64,000 nucleotides of DNA, from positions 3,720,001-3,784,000 of the forward strand of contig NZ_JBBOBR010000001.1 of the NCBI RefSeq assembly GCF_038002165.1. Direction: 5' to 3'. Origin of the DNA: Cytobacillus sp. FSL H8-0458 (lineage in GTDB: Bacteria > Bacillota > Bacilli > Bacillales > Cytobacillaceae). Position numbers and translations under genes: made by a program. The notes below the pieces were generated by a model that saw only the letters and a list, made by a program, of their open reading frames with translations, did no database searches and was not told where the DNA came from. This document shows positions 26,171 through 34,679 of this stretch, piece by piece (position 1 is the first letter of the stretch; each line of letters starts with the position of its first letter).

Positions 26171-27016
26171 ATGGTCCGTCTATATACAGATGGCTTGAAC
26201 ATTGGGTATAGCGAACGGTTAATTGTAAAGGATCTCAGCGTCCAAATCCCCGATAAGAAAATCACAACAATCATTGGTCCAAATGGCTGTGGGAAATCAA
26301 CCCTTCTAAAAGCCATTACCCGGATCATTTCCCATCAATCAGGCACTGTCATCCTAGATGGGGAGAACATTTCAAAGGAAAATACGAAAATCCTTGCCAG
26401 GAAGATGGCAATCCTGCCTCAAACACCTGAAAGTGCAAGCGGTTTAACAGTAGGCGAGCTGGTCTCATACGGTCGCTTCCCTTATCAAAAAGGATTCGGA
26501 AGATTGACAAAAAAGGATTATGAAGTCATCGACTGGGCACTCGAAGTGACAGGCACTAAAGAATTTAAATTCCGGCCAGTTGACGCTCTATCAGGCGGCC
26601 AGCGCCAGAGAGTGTGGATCGCCATGGCACTTGCACAGGAAACCGATATCATTTTCCTTGATGAACCAACCACCTATTTAGATATGGCACACCAGCTTGA
26701 AGTTCTGGAACTTCTTCAAAAGCTGAACGAGGAACAGGATCGCACCATTGTAATGGTCCTCCATGATTTAAACCAGGCTGCCCGTTTTGCTGACCATATC
26801 GTCGCACTAAAAGATGGTGAGATTGTTAGATCAGGAAGCTATGAAGAAGTCATTACACAGGATGTTTTAAGGAAGGTGTTCAATATTGATGCAGTCATTG
26901 GACGCGATCCCCGCACAAACAAACCAATGTGTATAACCTATAATTTACTAAAAGGAGAAAATCAACATGAAGAAACTATTGATCCCGTTTACAATCTTGC
27001 TGCTTCTGGTAATTAG
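26171..27016 (+). CDS. Ferric siderophore ABC transporter ATPase (YusV/FhuC type)
   Basis: A 281-residue ATPase. Walker A GPNGCGKST is near residue 36, the signature LSGGQRQR near 136, Walker B DIIFLDEPTTYLD near 156 and the H-loop MVLHDLNQAARFADH near 190. The segment VIGRDPRTNKPMCITYNLL matches the C-terminus of B. subtilis YusV, the ATPase shared by several siderophore importers. The start at 26171 follows CGGAGGTTAC; 12 upstream in-frame codons are ignored. Its end overlaps the next gene by 50 bases. It probably energises both permease pairs of the island. Confidence 0.9.
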   Translation: MVRLYTDGLNIGYSERLIVKDLSVQIPDKKITTIIGPNGCGKSTLLKAITRIISHQSGTVILDGENISKENTKILARKMAILPQTPESASGLTVGELVSYGRFPYQKGFGRLTKKDYEVIDWALEVTGTKEFKFRPVDALSGGQRQRVWIAMALAQETDIIFLDEPTTYLDMAHQLEVLELLQKLNEEQDRTIVMVLHDLNQAARFADHIVALKDGEIVRSGSYEEVITQDVLRKVFNIDAVIGRDPRTNKPMCITYNLLKGENQHEETIDPVYNLAASGN

Positions 27017-27893
27017 CGCCTGCGGCAATACAGAAGAAAAAGATACAAGCTCGTCTGAACCAAAGGAAGACAAAAAATCGGGTACGATCACATATGAATC
27101 TGAAACTGGACCGGTTGAGGTCCCGGCTGATCCTAAGAGAGTTGTCCTCCTTTCAGGCTTTACAGGAAATGTTATGCAATTAGGCGTAAATATCGTCGGA
27201 GTGGATACCTGGTCCAAAAATAATCCTCGTTTTGAAGAGCAATTGAAGGATGCTGAAGAAGTATCTGAAGATAACCTTGAAAAAATAATTGAATTAGAGC
27301 CAGACTTGATTATTGCCTTATCTACTGTTAAAAACTACGATAAACTTAAGGAAATAGCACCAACTGTAACGTATACATGGGGTAAATTAGATTATCTTTC
27401 TCAGCATGAGGAAATTGGCAAGCTGCTTAATAAAGAGGAAGAAGCAAAGAAATGGACAGCTGATTTCAAACAGCGTGCTGAAGCAGCCGGGAAAGACATC
27501 CGTGCAAAAATTGGCGAAGATGCAACAGTTTCAGTATTTGAAATCTTCGACAAACAGCTTTATGTTTTTGGCGATAACTGGGCACGCGGAACTGAAATCC
27601 TTTATCAGGCAATGGATTTAAAAATGCCTGAAAAGGTTAAGGAAATGGCCTTAAAGGATGGCTACTATGCCATTTCAGCTGAAGTTCTTCCGGAATATGC
27701 AGGAGATTATATTGTATTAAGCAAATACTCTGATGCAGATCATTCATTCCAGGAAACTGATACGTACAAAAATATCCCTGCTGTGAAAAATAATCGTGTT
27801 TTTGAAATGGAAGGCAATGGCGCTTCCTTCAGTGATCCAATCACACTTGATGCACAGCTGGAGTTCTTTAAAGAATCATTTTTAGGCAACTAA
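26967..27893 (+). CDS. Ferric siderophore-binding lipoprotein (FhuD/YxeB-like)
   Basis: A 308-residue binding protein. MKKLLIPFTILLLLVISACG is a lipoprotein signal with lipobox ISAC; a Ser/Glu/Lys linker follows, then the class III two-lobe fold (KRVVLLSGFTGNVMQLGVNIVG, IIELEPDLIIAL). The C-lobe carries LYVFGDNWARGTEILYQAM, as in hydroxamate-siderophore binders. The ATG at 26967 follows AAAAGGAGAAA and lies inside the ATPase gene's end. With the flanking ATPase and two permeases it makes a complete importer. Hydroxamate specificity is a guess from similarity. Confidence 0.85.
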   Translation: MKKLLIPFTILLLLVISACGNTEEKDTSSSEPKEDKKSGTITYESETGPVEVPADPKRVVLLSGFTGNVMQLGVNIVGVDTWSKNNPRFEEQLKDAEEVSEDNLEKIIELEPDLIIALSTVKNYDKLKEIAPTVTYTWGKLDYLSQHEEIGKLLNKEEEAKKWTADFKQRAEAAGKDIRAKIGEDATVSVFEIFDKQLYVFGDNWARGTEILYQAMDLKMPEKVKEMALKDGYYAISAEVLPEYAGDYIVLSKYSDADHSFQETDTYKNIPAVKNNRVFEMEGNGASFSDPITLDAQLEFFKESFLGN

Positions 27894-27992
27894 TACTTCA
27901 GGAGGGATTCTTAATTTTTAGGAATTCCTCTTTCCTATTAAAAAAGGCAGTTCCCAATGGCCAAAATAAATCCGAAGAAAGATGGAAGTACA

Positions 27993-29003
27993 ATGACTAA
28001 AGATGCTCAACGCTTCATTCCTTTTATCTATAAACTTGCGGCAGGTTTCGTCATTTTTGCCGTCATGTTTGTGGCTGCTTGTGTGTTCGGGGCAGCCGAT
28101 GTTACGGTCAGAGATGTTTGGCTTGCACTAACCTCCAATGCTTCCGGAGAAAAAATCTCCATCATTCGTGAAATCCGTCTGCCCCGAGAAATTGCGGCCA
28201 TTTTTGTCGGAGCTGCACTTAGCATCTCTGGCGCCATCATGCAGGGAATGACAAGAAACCCTCTTGCTGATCCAGGCCTGCTCGGACTAACGGCAGGAGC
28301 AAATGCTGCACTTGCCATAACGCTTGTTCTTATCCCTTCAGCAAATTACATTGGAATTCTGTTTGCCTGTTTCATCGGTGCAGCTATCGGTGCGGGGATG
28401 GTATTCGGCATTGGCGCCATGAAAAAAGGAGGCTTTTCTCCGATTCGAATCGTTTTAGCAGGAGCCGCTGTTTCTGCCTTCCTTTTTGCAATAGCTGAAG
28501 GGATCGGCATCTATTTTAAGATTTCAAAAGATGTCAGCTTGTGGACAGCAGGCGGGCTCGTCGGCACATCCTGGTCCCAGCTGCAAATTATTGTCCCGGT
28601 TATTTCAGCAGGCATACTCGTTTCCCTTTTTCTTTCCAAGCAGCTTACGATACTTAGCTTAAACGAAGAAGTGGCTGTAGGCTTGGGACAGAATACAACT
28701 CAAATTAAAGTCATCCTGTTTATCTTAGTCACCCTGCTTGCAGGGGCAGCTGTTGCACTGGTCGGCAATATGGCATTTATCGGATTGATGGTGCCTCATA
28801 TCGTCCGTGCCATTGCCGGAACGGATTATCGCTATATTCTTCCCTTGTCCGCTCTCACAGGAGCTTCATTCATGCTTCTTGCCGATACACTCGGGAGAAC
28901 CATCAATGCTCCATACGAAACTCCTGTTGCGGCCATAATTGCCGTAATGGGGCTCCCTTTTTTCCTGTTCATTGTTCATAAAGGGGGTAAGGCGTTTTCA
29001 TGA
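27993..29003 (+). CDS. Ferric siderophore ABC permease (FhuB-like)
   Basis: A 336-residue FecCD permease. Signature regions IREIRLPREIAAIFVGAALSISGAIMQG near residue 57 and NMAFIGLMVPHIVRAIAG near 262 are intact. The chosen ATG at 27993 follows GATGGAAG; another in-frame ATG lies 12 codons upstream at 27957 behind AAAAAGG, and the data do not decide between them. It follows the lipoprotein gene after about 100 bases without a clear terminator, so the four genes are one Fur-controlled operon. Confidence 0.85.
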   Translation: MTKDAQRFIPFIYKLAAGFVIFAVMFVAACVFGAADVTVRDVWLALTSNASGEKISIIREIRLPREIAAIFVGAALSISGAIMQGMTRNPLADPGLLGLTAGANAALAITLVLIPSANYIGILFACFIGAAIGAGMVFGIGAMKKGGFSPIRIVLAGAAVSAFLFAIAEGIGIYFKISKDVSLWTAGGLVGTSWSQLQIIVPVISAGILVSLFLSKQLTILSLNEEVAVGLGQNTTQIKVILFILVTLLAGAAVALVGNMAFIGLMVPHIVRAIAGTDYRYILPLSALTGASFMLLADTLGRTINAPYETPVAAIIAVMGLPFFLFIVHKGGKAFS

Positions 29004-30007
29004 TTCAGCCAGAGTTAGTAAAAAAACAGCGAATTTTAATGGCCATTTTATCCGTACTTATTATTGTTACCATTGTTATTGGGATGGGATTAGGCTATGC
29101 CTCCCTTTCCTATGACCGGTTAATCCCGACCATCCTTGGACAGGGAACTTTTAAAGAGGAGTTCGTGTTATTTTCCATACGGCTGCCGAGAGTGTTTATC
29201 ACAGTGTTAGCCGGTATGGCACTGGCACTATCGGGTGCGATTTTACAGGGAATTACACGCAATGATCTGGCGGATCCAGGCATTATCGGCATAAATTCAG
29301 GTGCAGGGGTTGCGATCGCCATTTTCTTTCTGTTCGTCCCGATTGAAGCAGGCACTTTCATCTACATGCTGCCGTTATGCGCATTTTTTGGCGCTTTGCT
29401 TACCGCTATCCTCATCTATGCTTTTTCCTATAAAAAAGACGAGGGGCTTCAGCCAGTAAAAATGGTACTTGTCGGAGTCGGGTTTTCCATGGCGCTATCA
29501 GGTGTAATGATTGTCCTGATTTCCTCAGCTGAAAGAGAGAAAGTTGATTTCATAGCAAAATGGCTATCAGGGAATATCTGGGGAACGGATTGGCCTTTCA
29601 TCTGGGCACTCCTCCCTTGGCTGCTAGTGCTTATTCCATTCACTTTATATAAGGCAAATCGTTTGAATCTATTAAGCTTAAGTGAGCCTGTCGCCATCGG
29701 CATAGGGGTATCCATTGAAAAAGAACGGATCATCCTTCTGCTTACAGCCGTTGCATTGGCAGCTTCTGCTGTTTCTGTAACAGGCGGGATTGCCTTTATC
29801 GGCTTAATTGCTCCGCACATGGCTAAAGCGCTTGTCGGGCCGAGGAATCAGCTTTTCATTCCGATCGCCATTCTATTAGGAGGCTGGCTTCTATTATTTG
29901 CCGACACGCTCGGCCGGAACCTGGCAGATCCGGACGGCCTGCCAGCCGGAATTATGGTTGCGATTATTGGAGCTCCATATTTTATGTATCTATTATTAAA
30001 GAAATGA
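29000..30007 (+). CDS. Ferric siderophore ABC permease (FhuG-like)
   Basis: A 335-residue FecCD permease starting four bases inside the preceding gene (ATGA overlap). It has the expected FSIRLPRVFITVLAGMALALSGAILQG and GGIAFIGLIAPHMAKALVG motifs and about nine to ten helices. It forms the channel with the preceding permease and ends the operon at a strong terminator. Confidence 0.87.
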   Translation: MIQPELVKKQRILMAILSVLIIVTIVIGMGLGYASLSYDRLIPTILGQGTFKEEFVLFSIRLPRVFITVLAGMALALSGAILQGITRNDLADPGIIGINSGAGVAIAIFFLFVPIEAGTFIYMLPLCAFFGALLTAILIYAFSYKKDEGLQPVKMVLVGVGFSMALSGVMIVLISSAEREKVDFIAKWLSGNIWGTDWPFIWALLPWLLVLIPFTLYKANRLNLLSLSEPVAIGIGVSIEKERIILLLTAVALAASAVSVTGGIAFIGLIAPHMAKALVGPRNQLFIPIAILLGGWLLLFADTLGRNLADPDGLPAGIMVAIIGAPYFMYLLLKK

Positions 30008-30032
30008 CGTGCCGGCATGCACGTCATTTTTT
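30005..30032 (+). terminator. Terminator of the fhu-like operon
   Basis: TGACGTGC (30005-30012) and GCACGTCA (30019-30026) form a perfect stem with a six-base loop, followed by TTTTTT. The stop codon TGA is part of the left arm. Confidence 0.92.
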
Positions 30033-30117
30033 ATTATTTATGTTTTTTTCTGGTATTACTGGGCAAATATATAGAGTCTCATCATTTAACAGTTTAATAG
30101 AATTTGAGGAATTTAGA

Positions 30118-30942
30118 TGTTTTTTCATGTAAAGGATTGCAATTTGTAGCGAAGCCGGAACGTCCGGATCCCATTTTTGCGAAAAAGCTTCAAGAACTGA
30201 TTGGCGGCCAATATGGTGAAATGACCGTTGCCATGCATACATGTTTCAGGGCTGGGCCACTCGCGGAAATGAAAAATATCGTGATCTTCTCCTCGATATT
30301 GGTACTGAGGAAATTGGACATGTGGAAATGCTCGCGACAATGGTTGCCAGACTGATGGACAATGCCCCAATTAATCAGCATGAAGAAGCAGCGAAGGATC
30401 CAGTCGTTGGCGCGATCATGTGAGGAATGAATCCTCAGCATGCCATTGTCTCAGGACTTGGCGCACGACCGGCAGACAGTGTTGGGAACCCTTGGATGGG
30501 CACTTATATTACAGCCAGCGGGAACTTACTAGCAGACTTCCGTTCAAACTTGAATGCAGAATCGCAGGGCCGTCTGCAGGCTGCCCGCCTCTATGAGATG
30601 ACAGATGATAAAGGCATTAAAGATCTGCTTTCCGTCCTGATTGCCAGAGATGCCTACCACCAAAACCAATGGGCTGCAGCAATAGCAGAGCTTGAGGAAA
30701 AAGAAGGCCTGCTTGTCCCCAGCACCTTCCCGCGGGAAAATGAACGCACAGATATCGCTTACACACTCTACAACCTATCAGCAGGCGAAGAAAGCAGCAC
30801 TGGCAGATGGGCACAGGGCCCTGCTCTTGATGGCCAGGGAGAATACAAATATGTAAGCAATCCGAAGCCGGAAGGCGACAAGCCAATGCTTAAGCCTGCA
30901 CCTCCAAATCTTCATAACACATTGCCAATGGATTTAAAATAA
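30118..30942 (+). pseudogene. Manganese (non-haem) catalase, inactivated
   Basis: Joining three frames gives a full-length manganese catalase of the YdbD/KatN type, about 275 residues: MFFHVKD, then LQFVAKPERPDPIFAKKLQ..GGQYGEMTVAM, then MFQGWATRGNEKYRDLLLDIGTEEIGHVEMLATMVARL, and finally MNPQHAIVSGLGARPADSVGNPW to the stop at 30942. Three lesions separate the parts: a missing base near 30142, a missing base near 30235 and a TGA at 30421-30423 where the family has glycine. The metal-ligand motifs GEM and EEIGHVEM survive. Independent small lesions suggest a true pseudogene, although both missing bases are in short A runs and could be sequencing errors. Confidence 0.85.
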
Positions 30943-30954
30943 ATTCCGGCCAAT

Positions 30955-30982
30955 ACAGGCTGTTGCATTCAGCCTGTTTTAT
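30955..30982 (+). terminator. Terminator behind the catalase pseudogene
   Basis: ACAGGCTG (30955-30962) and CAGCCTGT (30970-30977) form a stem with a seven-base loop followed by TTTATTATT. Confidence 0.85.
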
Positions 30983-30983
30983 T

Positions 30984-31007
30984 ATTCAATCAAACGTTTG
31001 ATTGAAT
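30984..31007. repeat. Gene-end palindrome, perfect 24-bp copy
   Basis: The 20-bp core TCAATCAAACGTTTGATTGA is extended by AT on each side into a perfect 24-bp inverted repeat. It starts one base after the T-run of the catalase terminator. Confidence 0.85.
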
Positions 31008-31203
31008 TGGACCGGTTTTCCTCTCCTCTCCATTGACTTCCTTCAAATTTTTTATATGATAAAACCATCTCACCTTAAATCATGAATGGAATAATTAATC
31101 TAAATTTTATTTTCCTTACATTCACTCTGAACATTAAGGTTACCCTCACTATTAAAAGGGAATGAAAATAAGTGATTCATCCGCTGGAAAGGATCTAGTT
31201 TGC

Positions 31204-31911
31204 ATGATTTATTTTTTTACCGCCGCACTGATTATATTTATTAGTTACGCAGTTCTGCCCACTGTGCTCATACGATTGCTGAATTGGGGAATTGTAAAAG
31301 ATATAACACAGCCAAATTCCATTGCTTTAACCTTTGATGATGGTCCTGATCCTCAGTATACTGCGAGGCTCCTGGATGTCTTAAAAAAGCATGAAGCAAA
31401 AGCAGCCTTTTTTGTTGTCGGGGAAAAAGCAGCCAAGCATCCATTGCTGCTTAAAAGAATGCAGGCAGAAGGGCATACAATTGGCATCCATCATTATCGG
31501 CATATCTCAAGCTGGATCCTTTCACCGGGATCATTAAAAAAACAGCTGGAACAAACAAAACAATCTATAGAAGCTACAATTAATGAAGAAGTCTATTTCT
31601 ACCGTCCGCCATGGGGCCACTTCAATTTATTTACCCTTTGGATAGCAAGGAATTATAAGATTATTATGTGGTCGGGGATTTTCAAAGATTGGAAGATCAA
31701 GCATATGAGGAATACCCTTTCCGATTCGCTGGCAAAAGAAACCGTGCCTGGCCGTATTTTTCTTCTCCACGACAGCGGTGAAACTCTTGGCGCCGACTCC
31801 AGTGCACCTGAACATATGATTGCCCATCTGGACGAGTATTTGCAGCAGGAAGCACTAAAAGGGATCCTATTTGTTTCTTTAAAAGAAGTATATCAGGGGC
31901 ATCGCATATGA
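31204..31911 (+). CDS. Polysaccharide deacetylase (NodB domain), membrane-anchored
   Basis: About 235 residues. Residues 1-25 form one hydrophobic helix, a signal anchor; the NodB domain follows with TFDDGPD (metal-binding Asp pair), GIHHYRH (zinc His pair), RPPWG, and LLHDSG near the C-terminus. It probably deacetylates a cell-wall polymer on the outer face of the membrane. The start at 31204 is preferred because GGAAAGGA lies about 10 bases upstream; the ATG at 31162 has AAGGGA directly against it. It overlaps the DedA gene by four bases and heads a three-gene operon with DedA and a glycosyltransferase. Confidence 0.83.
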   Translation: MIYFFTAALIIFISYAVLPTVLIRLLNWGIVKDITQPNSIALTFDDGPDPQYTARLLDVLKKHEAKAAFFVVGEKAAKHPLLLKRMQAEGHTIGIHHYRHISSWILSPGSLKKQLEQTKQSIEATINEEVYFYRPPWGHFNLFTLWIARNYKIIMWSGIFKDWKIKHMRNTLSDSLAKETVPGRIFLLHDSGETLGADSSAPEHMIAHLDEYLQQEALKGILFVSLKEVYQGHRI

Positions 31912-32495
31912 GTACTGAAACAATTATTGAATTTATTTCGTCATACGGGTATTGGATCATCTTTTTATTTTTATTTTTCGGGATTGTCGGCATTCCAGCT
32001 CCGGAAGAATCGCTATTATTCCTGATTGGCGTGTTAATTGGAAATCACAAATTAAGCTTTGCCGAATCTGCTTTGTGCGCAGAATCAGGTGTGCTGCTCG
32101 GAATGCTATCAGCCTATTGGATCGGTAAAAAAGCAGGCACGCCCTTTCTCAGAAAATATGGCAGATATATTGGGATCACGGAAAAAAGATGGAATACCGC
32201 ACAGAAAAAATACATGGAAAATCATCGTTTTATGATTTTTGCGGGTTTTTATATGCCGGGAATACGTCAGATTAGCCCTTACTTTGCCGGCATTTCAAAA
32301 GTACCTTTTCATCAGTATCTTCTATATTCTGCGGCAGGCTCCCTGAGCTGGGTTCTCCCTATAATTGCTGCGGGATACTTTGCAGGAAGTTTCTTAGATA
32401 TAAATCCTGAGTATGTTCCATATCTAGGGGTTGTTTTATTAGTTTTATTTGTAATTTACATGCTGGTTAAATATGCCAAATCTAAATCCAATTAA
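31908..32495 (+). CDS. DedA-family (VTT domain) membrane protein
   Basis: A 195-residue membrane protein with the DedA/SNARE-associated domain: FFGIVGIPAPEESLLFLIGVLIG, a central GRYIGITEKRWNTAQKKYMENHRFMIFAGFYMPGIRQISPYFAGI and a C-terminal pair of helices. DedA proteins act as lipid-carrier flippases or scramblases; the conserved Arg in the F-x-P-G-x-R motif is present. Coupled to the deacetylase gene by ATGA and followed by a glycosyltransferase, it may recycle a lipid carrier for a surface glycolipid. That role is inference. Confidence 0.85.
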   Translation: MSTETIIEFISSYGYWIIFLFLFFGIVGIPAPEESLLFLIGVLIGNHKLSFAESALCAESGVLLGMLSAYWIGKKAGTPFLRKYGRYIGITEKRWNTAQKKYMENHRFMIFAGFYMPGIRQISPYFAGISKVPFHQYLLYSAAGSLSWVLPIIAAGYFAGSFLDINPEYVPYLGVVLLVLFVIYMLVKYAKSKSN

Positions 32496-32511
32496 CAGAA
32501 AGGAGGGTATT

Positions 32512-33657
32512 ATGAAAGTTCTCCTGCTCCCATTATTTCAATTTCCCACGGGACATTCAAAAGTAGCCAAAACACTTCAGGACCATATTAAAAGCCAATA
32601 TCCTGATGCGGAAATTAAAATAGTCGACTTTCTTTCCTATTGCAGTGATAAGCTTGAAAAGCTGGTCTCAGGCATATATTTAAAAGGGTTCCTGGGTGCT
32701 CCTTTCCTTTACAGGGCTTTATATTACACCATTATGTATAAACAGCATCCTTTTAAATTGCAGCCTGATTTACAGGTTCTTTCCTATTATTTTGAAAGAA
32801 AAATGCAGAAGTTCCTTGATGAAGAAAAACCTGATTTAATATTTTGCACTCATTCTTTTCCATCCGGAATCATCAGTTCACTAAAGCAAAAGGGACAATA
32901 CCGGGACATTACTGCGGTGAATGTTTACACGGATTTTTTTATAAATGATATATGGGGAAAACGGGGAATTGACTTTCATTTCGTTCCTCATACTGAGGCG
33001 AAGGAAAAGCTTATTAAAAAACATCATATTCCGGAGGATCATATTTTTGTTACGGGCATTCCGGTTCATTCTGCCTATCACCTCCCGGCTCCATTCAAGA
33101 AAGATAACCAGATACGCCATATCCTGGTTGCAGGAGGAAACAGCGGCTTAGTAAACTGTGATTTTATAGAATCTATACAAAAGGTTCCGCATATTCGATT
33201 TCTGATCCTTTGCGGAAATAATGACGAATTGTATAGCTCACTCAAAGCACTTGATTCAAAACAAATCGAGCCCATTGGATATATTGAAGACCCATTTGAA
33301 ATGAACCAGCTGTATAATAAAGCGGATGCTATTTTGACCAAACCAGGCGGAGTTACAATTAGTGAAGCACTGCAAAAGAAACTTCCGATTCTGGTCCATA
33401 CCTCACTTCCGGGGCAAGAGGAAATCAATTTGGACTATTTGCTTGAGAAAAATCTGGTGACTGTCATTTACGACAGGCAAATTACTGAACAGCTTAATAA
33501 TGAAGAAGCTATACTTAGTCTAAGAAAGCACATTGATTCTTATCTGGAAAAAGTCACTTGCCCATTGGACTATGCCATCTTCATTTCAATTAAAAGCACC
33601 GGCAGAAAAACGCCGGAAACTGTTCATTCCTTGAGAGCCGTTCCAACTATAAAATAA
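32512..33657 (+). CDS. Diacylglycerol glucosyltransferase-like protein (GT28/MGDG-synthase type)
   Basis: A 381-residue GT-B glycosyltransferase related to UgtP and plant MGDG synthases. The N-terminal lobe starts MKVLLLPLFQFPTGHSKVA (G-x-G-H-loop equivalent), and the C-terminal lobe has the donor-binding LTKPGGVTISEALQKKLPILVHTSLPGQEEINLDYL. B. subtilis YkoN, near deacetylase genes, is a similar protein. Likely substrates are a UDP-sugar and a lipid acceptor. The ATG at 32512 follows AGAAAGGAGGG; a 13-codon upstream extension overlaps dedA and is rejected. The last 25 residues are less conserved-looking. Confidence 0.78.
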   Translation: MKVLLLPLFQFPTGHSKVAKTLQDHIKSQYPDAEIKIVDFLSYCSDKLEKLVSGIYLKGFLGAPFLYRALYYTIMYKQHPFKLQPDLQVLSYYFERKMQKFLDEEKPDLIFCTHSFPSGIISSLKQKGQYRDITAVNVYTDFFINDIWGKRGIDFHFVPHTEAKEKLIKKHHIPEDHIFVTGIPVHSAYHLPAPFKKDNQIRHILVAGGNSGLVNCDFIESIQKVPHIRFLILCGNNDELYSSLKALDSKQIEPIGYIEDPFEMNQLYNKADAILTKPGGVTISEALQKKLPILVHTSLPGQEEINLDYLLEKNLVTVIYDRQITEQLNNEEAILSLRKHIDSYLEKVTCPLDYAIFISIKSTGRKTPETVHSLRAVPTIK

Positions 33658-33681
33658 ACCTTCAGGTCATTAATAATTAAA

Positions 33682-33707
33682 CAGCCTGAGATCTCCAGGC
33701 TGTTTTT
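33682..33707. terminator. Terminator after the glycosyltransferase operon
   Basis: CAGCCTG and CAGGCTG are perfect seven-base arms with a seven-base loop, followed by TTTTT. Confidence 0.87.
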
Positions 33708-33710
33708 CAT

Positions 33711-33732
33711 ATCAATCAAACGTTTGATTGAT
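33711..33732. repeat. Gene-end palindrome, copy forming the end of a coding region
   Basis: The 20-bp core plus one base each side is a perfect 22-bp palindrome. Read on the minus strand it encodes the final residues INQTFD and the TGA stop of the membrane protein gene 33712-34548. It starts four bases after the T-run of the opposite-strand terminator. Confidence 0.85.
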
Positions 33733-34548
33733 CAATCCTTCTTCATAAAGAATATCCTCAATACCAGGACCATTTCCTTGATCAGCCATGTCCTCCTCAC
33801 AGCCAACCGAAAAATAGGTATACGAATAATCATATCCGTCTCCCTGTACACCGCCTGCTCCGCCATGTGAAATACAGCTTTCCGGTATAAGTTCACGCTT
33901 TCCCTTGTCATCCACATAATAGTACAAGTCTTCAATATACCCTTCACTTTGCGGTAAAGAGGTAATGGCATATCCCCTGTCATTCACCCGAAATACATCA
34001 TACTCCCCTTCTGTCTCAGGCACAGGAGCAATCTCTATTTCATGAACAATTCTCACCTGACCGGCATACCCTTTTGGAATCAGATAAAGATCATGAGTTT
34101 TTTCTTCCAGATCTGCATGCTGGAGCATCCAAAAGAACCCTGCCGGCAGCAGGCAAGCAACGAGGAAACCTGCTGCATTCAAAGTAACCTTCCTGCCACC
34201 TGGCATCTCGCGGTCCCATTTCCGCCACTCGTCCACTAAAAAGAAAAGGACCGCAGAAATAAATGCGCAGAAAGCAAACCCTTCCATAATAAAATAAGTG
34301 ACTGCAGCCAAAAAAGTATGTATCAAAGCAGCAGCAGGAAACCGCCAAACTGCTAGATTTCTAGTAAGTAACTCGGAAAGCATCGAAACTGGAACACCAT
34401 ATATCACATTTCCGAAAAGGCAGTACAAAAAAACCACAATCAGAAAAAAAGAAAACAGTTCCCCTTCTGAAAAGAAAAAGAGAAGCCAAAATCCAAAGGT
34501 AAAAAGAATGGAAGCCTGCAGGGCCGTTTTAATTTTTGATCCCAGCAT
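33712..34548 (-). CDS. Membrane protein of unknown function
   Basis: A 278-residue protein not recognised by family. Residues 1-145 contain five or so hydrophobic segments (two before residue 60, two around 70-105 and one near 125-145). Residues 150-278 are soluble, probably outside, with many acidic and aromatic residues, and HDLYLIPKGYAGQVRIVHEIEIAPVPETEGEYDVFRVNDRGYAI, a pattern also seen in DUF6843-like Bacillus proteins. Cysteines occur in the C-terminal half (two, about 35 residues apart). The start follows AGAGGAGGTTC. A Rex/Fnr-like palindrome lies 27 bases upstream. The stop codon is provided by a repeat. Confidence 0.65.
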   Translation of the reverse strand: MLGSKIKTALQASILFTFGFWLLFFFSEGELFSFFLIVVFLYCLFGNVIYGVPVSMLSELLTRNLAVWRFPAAALIHTFLAAVTYFIMEGFAFCAFISAVLFFLVDEWRKWDREMPGGRKVTLNAAGFLVACLLPAGFFWMLQHADLEEKTHDLYLIPKGYAGQVRIVHEIEIAPVPETEGEYDVFRVNDRGYAITSLPQSEGYIEDLYYYVDDKGKRELIPESCISHGGAGGVQGDGYDYSYTYFSVGCEEDMADQGNGPGIEDILYEEGLINQTFD

Positions 34549-34574
34549 AGGATAAATGAACCTCCTCTTTTTAT

Positions 34575-34590
34575 TGTGAATAACTTCACA
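34575..34590. promoter_or_regulatory. Rex/Fnr-like palindrome before the membrane protein gene
   Basis: TGTGAATAACTTCACA has the TGTGAA-N4-TTCACA form of Rex operators. It lies 27 bases before the start codon, just after a TATGAT -10-like box on the minus strand, suitable for repression. Confidence 0.5.
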
Positions 34591-34679
34591 TATATCATAG
34601 CATATTTACATAATTATTCCCATACTCACTATAATAACCTATCATTTTCAACCTGCTCGAAATTATGCCAGGCTGTGCC

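Noticed and set aside
11143-30007. Transposase or integrase genes that would mark the iron island as mobile
   Set aside because: None of the open frames in or around the island resembles a mobile-element protein, and no flanking direct repeats or tRNA genes were seen.
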